Positions 1 through 6,864 are shown, counted from the first letter of the stretch. The stretch is 7,841 bases of DNA from Paraglaciecola arctica (GCA_003232445.1 QIJM01000462.1:1-7841), one strand, 5' to 3'. The notes: a model not told the origin generated them from the letters alone. Program-made: numbers and translations.

Positions 1-25
1 AATTTGCCTTAATGTCTTCTAACAT
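1..25 (-). CDS. diaA: DiaA, DnaA initiator-associating protein (5' end only)
   Basis: Only the first eight codons are inside the window; they read MLEDIKAN on the minus strand from an ATG at 25-23. A strong Shine-Dalgarno (AGGAGT on the minus strand, 34-29) lies 3 bases before the ATG, which supports a real start. E. coli DiaA begins with a similar M-x-E-x-I-K-A stretch and follows yraN in the lpoA-yraN-diaA order, so position and N-terminus agree. DiaA is a SIS-domain protein that binds DnaA and promotes initiation at oriC. It begins 42 bases after the yraN stop with no terminator between, so co-transcription is likely. The identification rests on synteny plus a very short peptide; another SIS protein of the GmhA type cannot be excluded. 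Confidence 0.6.
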
Positions 26-67
26 AACACTCCTAATAAAATAATGACTGCTCTTCGCAGCCTGTGG

Positions 68-442
68 TTAAACACTTTTTAACCAATTGATATTTTGCTG
101 TTGCTGGCCTTTTCCCTCAATGCCCACTAGGTCAATTCTATGTGGGACAACACTAGGGTTAAACCCTTTCTCTTGCATATAGTGCATGACAGCAGATTCA
201 AACTTACGCTTTTTGCTGGCATGAAAAAATTCTATTGCAGAGCCGTGTTGGCTCTTACTACGGTATTTTACTTCGACAAACACCAGTTCTTCACCGTCTT
301 GCATGATTAAGTCTATTTCACCTGTACGACACCGATAATTTTGCATGACAAATGTAAGACCTTGATGTTCTAAGAAGGTTCGAGCAAAACGCTCTGCCTC
401 ACTGCCGATTAATGGAGAGAGTGCCTGCTTAATCCACTGCAA
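68..442 (-). CDS. yraN: YraN, UPF0102 family protein with RecB-like nuclease fold
   Basis: The 124-residue product matches the YraN/UPF0102 family in length and motifs. It has a helical start with conserved Glu (GSEAERFA, 13-20), then GEIDLI (41-46, Asp44) and FVEVKYR (55-61, Glu57 and Lys59). Together these form the D...ExK core of restriction-endonuclease-like folds and suggest metal-dependent nucleic-acid binding or cleavage. The biological role of the family is not settled. The start is TTG at 442-440: an in-frame TGA lies only two codons upstream (451-449), and the next ATG is at residue 33, after conserved sequence. The first 14 bases overlap the 3' end of lpoA in another frame, so translational coupling is likely; the SD is weak (GAG about 9 bases before the TTG). 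The lpoA-yraN-diaA order matches E. coli. Family assignment is firm; function is inferred from the fold. Confidence 0.9.
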   Translation of the reverse strand: MQWIKQALSPLIGSEAERFARTFLEHQGLTFVMQNYRCRTGEIDLIMQDGEELVFVEVKYRSKSQHGSAIEFFHASKKRKFESAVMHYMQEKGFNPSVVPHRIDLVGIEGKGQQQQNINWLKSV

Positions 443-2372
443 GTAATTTCACTCGATCTTGGACAACTTGTGCCCAAGGTAAACGTCTGTGTAACACACC
501 CTGATCGTCTACATTAATTTCACCGGTTAGCCCGTAACTGACAAGTTGTGGCAGAGTCTTTAATCGACGTAAATTCGGCAGTAAGTTGTAGGCGTCGAAA
601 CCCATAGCAAATAGTCTTAACAGGGTATCTTGTCTTTGTGGCCAAAGTTGTTTGGTTTGATTGGCTAAGGTTTGCCAACTATGATCGGGTAACATCCAAG
701 GCATGTCTGTGAATGTGAGATTACGCAAATCTCTGAGACTGTTGCTGTTCAAATCTAAGCTATGGCTGCGTGAAGATGCAAACACTGATAGTGATTTGCG
801 AGCAAAGGGGCTCAGGCTTGCTTCGATAATAGGATTGAGCAACTCGGTTTGTTCAGGGTTGGCAAACAACACTATGGCATCAATATCTCGACGATTTCTT
901 TCTACTCCAAAAACTTCAACATCGGACATCGTTTTTATTTGTTTAATGCGCTGTTTACTTTGGGTTACATCTAACATTTCCGATACACGAATACGCATGT
1001 CTTTGTTGTCAGTGAATATGGTTAAATCTGGTTGAATGGCGTTGGGTGTTTCTTGCCACGCGGTAATAAATGCTTCAGCCATTCGTTGTGTTGTAGGGTG
1101 GTCTTCCGCGAACACAATAGGTCTAACCAACTGTTTTTGTTGAATATGTAATGCTAGTTGTTGTGCTTCGTCTTCTGGCGCTAATGAAAAGTAATAATGT
1201 TCTGCTACAGGCAAATTTGACTCTGTTGTACTATCCAATTGATTTATCGTGGGAGTATTAATTTTTAACTCCACTCTGTTTAGTGCCAAAAGTATTTTAT
1301 CTGTAGGTAAAATGGCGGTCAATTCAGTAATTTTTTGTTTGATTAAAGGCCCCAAAACCACATCAAAATTAGCAACAAGTGCATTTAGCTGCTGCGCTGT
1401 TTTTAAGGCAGAATCAAAAAAGCGAATTTCACGATATTGTTGAATGTTGCTCTGAGTTGTTTTGTCAAGTGACTCGCCGTACTCGGATGGACTATTTGGG
1501 CTAAGCTTTGCCCCAAGTAAATTTTCAAGATAAGCGGCCAGTATACCCTCTTTTATGGCTAAGCCTTGATTCGCAAGTCTGCCGGTTAATGGTAATAAAA
1601 CAGCAATACGTTTTGCCTGTATTGGTGATTGCAGCAACGACTGTTCTATTTCTTCCGGAAGACTAGTCACTAGTGGGTGCCCAAAATGCCTACTCTGCCA
1701 ATTAACTAGTTGCTGGTTAAACAACTCAGGCTCTAATGCAAAACGTTTTACTATGATGGCAAGTTGCAACCAAGGTTGCAGTGTCGACTCCGATAGTCGC
1801 GCCTTTTCTAACTCAGATAAATTTAGTTTCTTGAGCCATTGCCAGATTGTATGGGTTTTTTCCAGTTCTTCAATGTCAGTGTCTTGCAATGCTTTAGCCG
1901 CTTTTAGCCATTGCTTTTTGTTAACTTGAAGCTGTGCTTGCAATGCGGCAATGCGGGCTTGATAAGCCTCAGCCTCAGTCAAATTTGCTAATATGGCTTC
2001 TACGCTATCAAAATCCTCATCAGACAAAATTAAGTCACACTCGGCTAAAATTAGATTGGCATGAGTGTGGTGGCGGTTGTCTTGTAACTCTGGCTGTAGC
2101 ACCTTAAGCATCCTGATACTTTTTTTGCATTGTTGTTCTGTCTGCAGCGCTTCGGCGGCTTGTATCAGGTAGTCATTACGTTGATATACATCATTGTTCT
2201 TCGCATAGTTTTGTTTGGCTTGGGTTAGGTAGTAATCACTACCTTTTGCTACTTCGGTTATTGTTTTTGATGGTGTTACCGCGGTCTTTGGGGTTTGCCG
2301 AGTAGGGGCACTAGTGCAAGAAAGCAAACATAAAGTAGCGATACAAAATACAATACACGCTCGAAAACTCAT
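429..2372 (-). CDS. lpoA: LpoA, outer-membrane lipoprotein activator of PBP1A
   Basis: This 647-residue protein corresponds to LpoA (formerly LppC/YraM; 678 residues in E. coli). It reaches through the peptidoglycan from the outer membrane to stimulate the transpeptidase of PBP1A. The N-terminus is a lipoprotein signal peptide with lipobox LLSC (Cys19); Thr at +2 predicts outer-membrane sorting. Residues about 35-250 are helical with TPR-like character (YYLTQAKQNYAKN, LQAAEAL-type repeats). From KRIAVLLPLTG (254-264) a periplasmic-binding-protein-like domain runs to the end, including DAIVLFANPEQ, a VFASSRSH stretch and a LFAMGFDAY segment that parallel the E. coli C-terminus. The ATG is preceded by a modest SD (GGA, 8 bases away). 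It is the first gene of a minus-strand operon with yraN and diaA, divergent from rsmI as in E. coli. Family call is firm; the PBP1A partner is inferred from orthology. Confidence 0.94.
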   Translation of the reverse strand: MSFRACIVFCIATLCLLSCTSAPTRQTPKTAVTPSKTITEVAKGSDYYLTQAKQNYAKNNDVYQRNDYLIQAAEALQTEQQCKKSIRMLKVLQPELQDNRHHTHANLILAECDLILSDEDFDSVEAILANLTEAEAYQARIAALQAQLQVNKKQWLKAAKALQDTDIEELEKTHTIWQWLKKLNLSELEKARLSESTLQPWLQLAIIVKRFALEPELFNQQLVNWQSRHFGHPLVTSLPEEIEQSLLQSPIQAKRIAVLLPLTGRLANQGLAIKEGILAAYLENLLGAKLSPNSPSEYGESLDKTTQSNIQQYREIRFFDSALKTAQQLNALVANFDVVLGPLIKQKITELTAILPTDKILLALNRVELKINTPTINQLDSTTESNLPVAEHYYFSLAPEDEAQQLALHIQQKQLVRPIVFAEDHPTTQRMAEAFITAWQETPNAIQPDLTIFTDNKDMRIRVSEMLDVTQSKQRIKQIKTMSDVEVFGVERNRRDIDAIVLFANPEQTELLNPIIEASLSPFARKSLSVFASSRSHSLDLNSNSLRDLRNLTFTDMPWMLPDHSWQTLANQTKQLWPQRQDTLLRLFAMGFDAYNLLPNLRRLKTLPQLVSYGLTGEINVDDQGVLHRRLPWAQVVQDRVKLLAVD

Positions 2373-2498
2373 CGCTGATATCCGTAGAAGAAAGTACTGA
2401 ATAGTTTATAGTAACGAATATAAATATCTAATGCTTTGTGACTAGGTTGAGCGATAAAACTTATACTGAGACTATCGCTTTAATTTGGAGAGTTAACA
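2373..2498. promoter_or_regulatory. Divergent lpoA/rsmI intergenic promoter region
   Basis: These 126 AT-rich bases must drive both lpoA (minus) and rsmI (plus), because the two genes diverge here. Toward rsmI, TATACT (2462-2467) is a good -10, with a weak -35 GTGACT (2438-2443) at 18 bases. Toward lpoA, TATAAA on the minus strand (2410-2405) is a possible -10 but has no convincing -35. The rsmI SD, GGAG at 2487-2490, sits 8 bases before its TTG start and supports that start. No terminator or small gene is visible. Exact promoters are guesses from consensus; the presence of promoters is implied by the gene arrangement. Confidence 0.5.
2450..2479. repeat. Inverted repeat around the putative rsmI -10 box
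   Basis: AGCGATA (2450-2456) and TATCGCT (2473-2479) are perfect 7-base arms separated by 16 bases. The spacer contains the candidate -10 hexamer TATACT. This could be an operator for a dimeric regulator or chance; no known consensus was recognised. Confidence 0.35.
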
Positions 2499-3332
2499 TT
2501 GACTGAATCAGGCACCTTATATATCGTCGCTACGCCTATTGGCAATCTGGAAGACATCACCCACAGAGCTTTACGTATTTTGGCCGAAGTCGATTTGATT
2601 GCAGCTGAAGATACTCGGCATAGTCAGCGTTTGTTGCAACATTATGATATTTCGACGCGATTAACTTCATTGCATGATCATAACGAATCACAGCGGGCTA
2701 TTCAGCTCATCGAAAAACTTAAATTGGGCCAAAGTATCGCCTTAATTTCTGATGCGGGTACGCCACTTATTAGCGATCCAGGTTATGGTTTGGTTAGTCG
2801 GTGCCGAGAAGCTGAGGTTAATGTTGTGCCATTACCGGGCCCATGTGCTGCCATCACAGCATTATGCGCTGCGGGTTTAGCCACAGACAGATTTAAATTC
2901 GAGGGGTTTTTACCCGCTAAAGCCGTGGCCAAACAACAGGCTTTGCAGCGTTTACTCACCGAAACCAGCACCAGTGTGTTTTATGAATCTCCCCGTAGAG
3001 TGGTAGACACCGTTAAACAGGTTGTGGCTGAGTTGGGTGAAAAACGGCAAATGGTGGTGGCAAAAGAGCTTACCAAGGCCTTTGAAACGTTTTACTCAGG
3101 TAGCGCACAAGCTTGTTTGACTTGGCTTGAGGCCGATACTAATCATCAAAGAGGTGAATTTGTATTGATGATTGCGGGTGAAAAAAAGGATCAAACCGAA
3201 ATTTCAGCAGATGCACTTAGCTTACTCAAACTGTTAATGAAAGAATTGCCCCTTAAAAAAGCGGCGGCCGTGACGGCTGAACAATATGGCTTAAAGAAAA
3301 ACCAGCTCTATCAACTGGGCTTAGAATTATAA
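2499..3332 (+). CDS. rsmI: RsmI, 16S rRNA (cytidine1402-2'-O)-methyltransferase
   Basis: The 277-residue product is an RsmI ortholog (286 residues in E. coli). It uses S-adenosylmethionine to 2'-O-methylate C1402 in the ribosomal P-site of 16S rRNA, in partnership with RsmH, which N4-methylates the same base. It is a tetrapyrrole-methylase-fold enzyme. Visible motifs are ATPIGNLEDIT (11-21), AAEDTRHS (35-42), LHDHNE (58-63), the SAM-loop-like LISDAGTPLISDPGY (82-96) and PLPGPCAAITAL (from 111); ELPLKKAAA lies in the C-terminal domain. The start is TTG at 2499-2501, 8 bases after a GGAG SD; this places the family N-terminus (GTLYIVATPIGN) correctly and no upstream ATG fits. It diverges from lpoA, the conserved gammaproteobacterial arrangement, and is followed after 2 bases by the apbE-like gene. 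Identification is firm. Confidence 0.96.
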   Translation: MTESGTLYIVATPIGNLEDITHRALRILAEVDLIAAEDTRHSQRLLQHYDISTRLTSLHDHNESQRAIQLIEKLKLGQSIALISDAGTPLISDPGYGLVSRCREAEVNVVPLPGPCAAITALCAAGLATDRFKFEGFLPAKAVAKQQALQRLLTETSTSVFYESPRRVVDTVKQVVAELGEKRQMVVAKELTKAFETFYSGSAQACLTWLEADTNHQRGEFVLMIAGEKKDQTEISADALSLLKLLMKELPLKKAAAVTAEQYGLKKNQLYQLGLEL

Positions 3333-3334
3333 TT

Positions 3335-4327
3335 ATGAGTGTGCGGGGTATAAATATGAAGGATATAGTCTCGCCAATTTTGGTGGTTTGCATGTTGCTT
3401 TATTCAGGGCTCTCCTATGGAAAGTGGTTTGAAGGTAATCAAGGGATCATGGGCACCAATATTCAGGTAGAACTGTGGAGTGATTCTGCGCAACAAGGTG
3501 AAGATGCAATACAAGCTGTAATGGACGAAATGCAGCGTATTAATCAGTTAATGAGTCCGTACATTGAAAATAGTGAGTTGAGTCAGCTCAATAGCCGTGC
3601 CTCCGACACCGCAGTGCCAGTATCTAAAGAATTATTCGAGCTGATCGCTTTGTCGGTTGAATTAGCAAAGGAGACAGACGGAGCCTTTGATATCACCTTT
3701 GCTAGTGTAGGTTATTTGTACAACTATCGTGAAAATCAAAAACCAAAGCAAGGCCAAATTGAAGATCTATTAAAGGCCGTTAACTACCGGCACATTAAGT
3801 TCGACGTCGATGATCATAGTATTTTCTTTGCCCATCCCAATGTTAAAATTGATTTAGGGGGGATCGCTAAAGGTCATGCGGTAGACAATGCTATAGATAT
3901 ACTAAAAAAACGCGGGATTAAACATGCGCTAGTGACGGCAGGTGGCGATACTAAACTGCTTGGTGACAGGCTAGGTAAACCGTGGATGGTAGGTATTCGT
4001 GACCCTCGTAACAAAGATAAACAGGCGGTGATTATGCCCTTGGTTGATACTGGGTTATCTACTTCAGGCGACTACGAACGTTATTTCGAGCAAGACGGAA
4101 AACGCTATCATCATATCCTATCGCCCAAAACAGGTACTTCGGCCTATGAAGTACAAAGTGTGTCTATTATTGGCCAGCGCAGCACACTGAATGATGCCCT
4201 ATCGACCGCAGTGTTTGTATTGGGGGTGCAAAAAGGTATGGACTTGCTGGATCGTACTCCAGGATACGATGGCATTATTGTCGATAACCAGCGCAAACTA
4301 CATTATTCCAATGCGTTGGTGGAGTAA
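3335..4327 (+). CDS. apbE: ApbE-family FAD:protein FMN transferase, exported
   Basis: The 330-residue product belongs to the ApbE family, which transfers FMN from FAD onto Ser/Thr of target flavoproteins (such as NqrB/NqrC or RnfG) outside the cytoplasm. Motifs in order: GAFDITFAS (116-124), IDLGGIAKGHAVD (172-184), TAGGD (201-205), GIRDPR (220-225), STSGDYERYF (242-251), HHILSP (259-264) and NDALSTAVFVLG (286-297), where Asp287 and Thr291 lie in the usual metal/flavin region. The N-terminus is an export signal with a likely cut after SYG (29); Cys19 is not in a proper lipobox, so it is probably soluble or membrane-anchored rather than a lipoprotein. A second ATG at 3356 (residue 8) has GGGG 7 bases upstream and gives a more classic signal peptide, so it may be the true start. 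The gene begins 2 bases after rsmI and is probably co-transcribed. No nqr or rnf genes are nearby, so the target is unknown. Confidence 0.9.
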   Translation: MSVRGINMKDIVSPILVVCMLLYSGLSYGKWFEGNQGIMGTNIQVELWSDSAQQGEDAIQAVMDEMQRINQLMSPYIENSELSQLNSRASDTAVPVSKELFELIALSVELAKETDGAFDITFASVGYLYNYRENQKPKQGQIEDLLKAVNYRHIKFDVDDHSIFFAHPNVKIDLGGIAKGHAVDNAIDILKKRGIKHALVTAGGDTKLLGDRLGKPWMVGIRDPRNKDKQAVIMPLVDTGLSTSGDYERYFEQDGKRYHHILSPKTGTSAYEVQSVSIIGQRSTLNDALSTAVFVLGVQKGMDLLDRTPGYDGIIVDNQRKLHYSNALVE

Positions 4328-4335
4328 CTTCAAAC

Positions 4336-4436
4336 GCTTCATTTTTTCGCTATATTGGGTTAATTAAACGTTGCCACGTTGCTAAAGTGACTATGCAATT
4401 CCATGTCAGCGCACTGGAAATGACTCTAAATGAAGC
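4336..4436. repeat. 9-bp inverted repeat bounding the apbE-oxygenase spacer
   Basis: GCTTCATTT (4336-4344) and AAATGAAGC (4428-4436) are perfect inverted copies 83 bases apart, near the two ends of the 121-base spacer. No other terminator-like hairpin with a T-run is evident between apbE and the oxygenase gene. The significance is uncertain; it may be chance. Confidence 0.3.
4371..4399 (+). promoter_or_regulatory. Candidate promoter for the 2OG oxygenase gene
   Basis: TTGCCA (4371-4376) matches the -35 consensus at five of six positions. It is followed after 17 bases by TGCAAT (4394-4399), four of six to the -10 consensus. It would give a leader of roughly 40 bases before the ATG at 4449. 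Consensus matching only. Confidence 0.35.
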
Positions 4437-4448
4437 ATAAATGTTGAT

Positions 4449-5114
4449 ATGACACAGATGACTGAAAATGCACATCTCACAGAGCAGTTAATAGACGATA
4501 TTGCTGACGCTTTGGCACAACGAGGTTTTATTCAATTGCCGCACTTTTTACCAGTGTGGCTTGCCGACCAATTGCTGCATGAAGCAAAGCGCTTAGCTTC
4601 AATCGAATTTAAGCCCGCGGGTATCGGTCGTAACAATAGTCAGCAACTGAATGCAAAGGTGAGAACCGACTCGACATTGTGGCTGAGCGGCAACTCTGCC
4701 CCTCAGCAGGCATATTTAAACTGGATGGAGCAATTAAGAATGGGCTTGAATAGGCGACTATTTATGGGGCTATTCGATTTTGAGTGTCACTTCTCGCACT
4801 ATTCTACAGGCGACTTTTATCAGCGCCACTTAGACGCTTTTAAAGGGGACACATTGCAGGCACGTAGTAACAGGATCTTGAGTACAGTATTTTATTTGAA
4901 CCCTGACTGGGGTAAAAATGATGGAGGTGAGTTACTTTTGTATGCGGATGAACAAGTATCACCTTTGCTAATTGTGCCACCCGTGTTTAATGGTTGTATG
5001 ATTTTTCTCAGTGACACTTTCCCCCATGAAGTCCTTACCAGTAGGTGCGATCGATATAGCATTGCTGGTTGGTATAAGGTCAATGGCAACGCTGTCGAAC
5101 ATCTCGATGCCTAG
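4449..5114 (+). CDS. 2-oxoglutarate/Fe(II) dioxygenase, PPHD-like prolyl hydroxylase
   Basis: The 221-residue protein is a non-haem Fe(II)/2-oxoglutarate dioxygenase. The iron triad is visible as H127-x-D129 (FYQRHLDAF) and H193 (FPHEV), with R202 in DRYSIAGWY as the 2OG carboxylate ligand. It spans a whole SM-20/prolyl-4-hydroxylase-type domain. It shares several blocks with the Pseudomonas enzyme PPHD, which hydroxylates a switch I proline of elongation factor Tu: an N-terminal helix, GIGRNNSQQ (58-66), RTDSTLWL (72-79), LNRRLFMGLFDFECHFSHY (100-118) and DGGELLLY (158-165). EF-Tu as substrate here is an inference from that resemblance, recalled rather than aligned. The SD before the ATG is poor, and ATG at 4458 (residue 4) is an alternative start. 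The gene follows apbE after 121 bases and converges on pykA. It looks intact. Other protein hydroxylases of the same superfamily are the main alternative. Confidence 0.87.
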   Translation: MTQMTENAHLTEQLIDDIADALAQRGFIQLPHFLPVWLADQLLHEAKRLASIEFKPAGIGRNNSQQLNAKVRTDSTLWLSGNSAPQQAYLNWMEQLRMGLNRRLFMGLFDFECHFSHYSTGDFYQRHLDAFKGDTLQARSNRILSTVFYLNPDWGKNDGGELLLYADEQVSPLLIVPPVFNGCMIFLSDTFPHEVLTSRCDRYSIAGWYKVNGNAVEHLDA

Positions 5115-5240
5115 AAACAAACTAAAGTATTGCATCAGGGCTGTATAAGTGTCTTGTTATTTCACAAACTGAGCCATTAGTGTCAGGTTTTTTAACACTG
5201 TAATATTCTTCATTGATAAATAGCTGATTAATAGTGCAAA

Positions 5241-5265
5241 AAAACGAGCTTAAACGGCTCGTTTT
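5241..5265. terminator. Bidirectional intrinsic terminator between the oxygenase gene and pykA
   Basis: A perfect 9-bp stem (AAAACGAGC 5241-5249 with GCTCGTTTT 5257-5265) closes a 7-base loop. On the minus strand the stem is followed by a run of seven T (5244-5238), giving a good terminator 33 bases after the pykA stop. On the plus strand it ends in four T and can serve the oxygenase gene. The rest of the 183-base spacer shows nothing else convincing. Confidence 0.82.
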
Positions 5266-5297
5266 AAATCCATAATATGTACTAGAGCACTTTTTTC

Positions 5298-6731
5298 CTA
5301 AGCAGACACAATCTTACAAGCATTAGTACCGCCGGTTGTTTCCATTACATCACCGTAGGTCATAATGAATTGGTCGCCTGGCTCCAAAATGCCTTTTTCT
5401 AATAAAATGGTCACAACGTCATTTTTAAGTTGACCGGGGTCGCTGCCTCTTGAATCAAAAAATACTGGCTTGACCCCACGGTATAAAGCCATTTTATTTA
5501 GCGTGCTTTCGTGTCTAGACATAGCATAAATGGATAGAGATGTAGTGATACGAGACATCAACAAGGGGGTGCTGCCACTTTCGGTCAAGGAGACTATAGC
5601 CTTTATAGTATTTAAGTGGTTAGCTGAATAAACCGCGCTGAGGGCGACAGTTTCGCTGACAGAGCTAAACGTTTCATCCATTCTATGCTTTGATACAGTT
5701 ACACTTGGATGAGTCTCAGCGCCTACGCATACGCGTGCCATCGCTTCCACTGTTTCTACTGGGAATTCTCCTGCGGCTGTTTCGGCTGACAACATGACTG
5801 CGTCAGTGCCATCTAACACTGCATTCGCCACGTCCATCACTTCTGCGCGAGTCGGCATAGGGCTTGTTATCATCGACTCCATCATTTGTGTGGCGGTAAT
5901 CACTATTTTATTAAGCTGCCTAGAGCGAGCGATGAGTTTTTTCTGCACGCCGACTAACTCGGCATCGCCAATTTCAACACCTAGATCACCACGAGCAACC
6001 ATCACTGCGTCAGATGCTTCGATAATGTCGTCAATGGCTTCATCAGAGGCAACGGTTTCTGCACGTTCAACTTTTGCGCATATCATGGCATAACACCCGG
6101 CTTTTTCAGCGAGTTGACGGGCATACCGCAAATCGTCACCAGAGCGGGGAAATGACACCGCTAGATAGTCCACACCAATCTTTGCTGCGGTAACAATATC
6201 TTCTTTATCTTTGGCGGTGAGTGCTTCAGCAGATAAACCACCGCCTTGGCGGTTAATGCCTTTATTATTTGATAATTTACCGGCAACGGTGACTTCGGTA
6301 TGTATTTTATTACCTTCAACGCGAGTCACCTTGAGTTGAATACGTCCATCATCAAGCAACAATATATCGCCATTGTTAACATCTTGGGGTAAGGCTTTGT
6401 AATCAATACCCACCGCTTGCTGGTTGCCAATATCACGATCCATATCGGCATCTAGAATGAAGTGATCACCAATCTTTAAGACAATCGAACCGTCAACGAA
6501 CTTGGCTACACGAATTTTTGGCCCTTGCAAATCGCCTAAAATGGCTACGTATTTACCTAATTTCTTGGCTACTGTGCGAACCTTTTTCGCTCGGTTGATA
6601 TGTTCTTCGGCCGTTCCATGGGAAAAGTTCATTCGAACCACATTGGTTCCGGCTTTAATAATCGCTTCAATTTGCTCCATTGTATCTGTGGATGGACCTA
6701 AGGTAGCGAGTATTTTTGTTCGTCTTAACAT
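5298..6731 (-). CDS. pykA: Pyruvate kinase, PykA (type II)
   Basis: The 477-residue enzyme converts phosphoenolpyruvate and ADP to pyruvate and ATP, the last step of glycolysis and of the Entner-Doudoroff route. It is close in length and sequence to E. coli PykA (480 residues). Visible are RRTKILATLGPST (3-15), VVRMNFSHG (31-39, Arg33 and Asn35), ILGDLQGPKIRV (64-75), LSNNKGIN (153-160), CAKVERAE (218-225; catalytic Lys220, metal ligand Glu222), VARGDLGVEIG (245-255; Asp249), ITATQMMESM (278-287; Thr281) and MLSAETAAGEFP (313-324). A C-terminal allosteric-type domain follows. All catalytic residues are present. The ATG at 6731 gives a family-typical N-terminus; the SD (GAG, 10 bases away) is weak. 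A HexR-type operator lies about 160 bases upstream and hexR is the next gene, so carbon-source control by HexR is likely. A terminator follows 33 bases after the stop. Confidence 0.96.
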   Translation of the reverse strand: MLRRTKILATLGPSTDTMEQIEAIIKAGTNVVRMNFSHGTAEEHINRAKKVRTVAKKLGKYVAILGDLQGPKIRVAKFVDGSIVLKIGDHFILDADMDRDIGNQQAVGIDYKALPQDVNNGDILLLDDGRIQLKVTRVEGNKIHTEVTVAGKLSNNKGINRQGGGLSAEALTAKDKEDIVTAAKIGVDYLAVSFPRSGDDLRYARQLAEKAGCYAMICAKVERAETVASDEAIDDIIEASDAVMVARGDLGVEIGDAELVGVQKKLIARSRQLNKIVITATQMMESMITSPMPTRAEVMDVANAVLDGTDAVMLSAETAAGEFPVETVEAMARVCVGAETHPSVTVSKHRMDETFSSVSETVALSAVYSANHLNTIKAIVSLTESGSTPLLMSRITTSLSIYAMSRHESTLNKMALYRGVKPVFFDSRGSDPGQLKNDVVTILLEKGILEPGDQFIMTYGDVMETTGGTNACKIVSA

Positions 6732-6775
6732 AGTTTGGGTACTCTGTTGTTATGGCGCATATGTTACCTATCTTC

Positions 6776-6789
6776 GCAGTACATACTGC
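6776..6789. repeat. 14-bp palindrome in the pykA leader
   Basis: GCAGTA-CA-TACTGC is a perfect dyad with 6-base arms and a 2-base centre, 45 bases before the pykA ATG. It may be a regulator half-site pair or a small hairpin in the leader RNA. No known consensus was recognised. Confidence 0.35.
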
Positions 6790-6826
6790 TTAAAATTTGG
6801 TGGAATTTAATAAGTTAAGCATAGCC

Positions 6827-6854
6827 TCTATAGGGCGGTAGTTCTCTTTGTAGA
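6827..6854 (-). promoter_or_regulatory. pykA: Candidate pykA promoter
   Basis: On the minus strand TCTACA (6854-6849; four of six to -35) is followed after 16 bases by TATAGA (6832-6827; four of six to -10). It would start a leader of about 90 bases. A separate TTGACT (6870-6865) exists just upstream but has no good -10 at normal spacing. Both are weak consensus matches. Confidence 0.3.
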
Positions 6855-6864
6855 TGTCTACAAA
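6847..6864. promoter_or_regulatory. Perfect 18-bp palindrome, probable operator for an unidentified regulator
   Basis: TTTGTAGA-TG-TCTACAAA has perfect 8-base arms around a 2-base centre, upstream of pykA. It overlaps the candidate -35 element and abuts TTGACT on the minus strand, positions typical of a repressor site. Its half-site TGTAG resembles the HexR half-site, but the two halves are one base closer than in the HexR consensus. Whether HexR or another dimeric regulator binds is unknown. Confidence 0.5.

Noticed and set aside
703..1035. 110-codon open frame on the plus strand
   Set aside because: It lies wholly antisense to lpoA, has no recognisable domain or SD, and lpoA is clearly coding there.
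4371..4384. Direct repeat CGTTGC-CA-CGTTGC as an iteron or operator
   Set aside because: Two short copies only, not repeated further; expected by chance in a spacer of this size.
5179..5199. AGTGT/ACACT hairpin with a T-run as a separate terminator of the oxygenase gene
   Set aside because: The stem is only 5 bp with an 11-base loop and the T-run falls inside the loop; the hairpin at 5241-5265 is much stronger.
5794..6093. 99-codon open frame on the plus strand
   Set aside because: It is antisense to the conserved catalytic region of pykA; its Ser/Ala/Ile-rich product is typical of a shadow frame.
6502..6810. 102-codon open frame on the plus strand running past the pykA start
   Set aside because: Most of it is antisense to the pykA N-terminus, and its tail crosses the pykA leader without any domain or ribosome-binding site.
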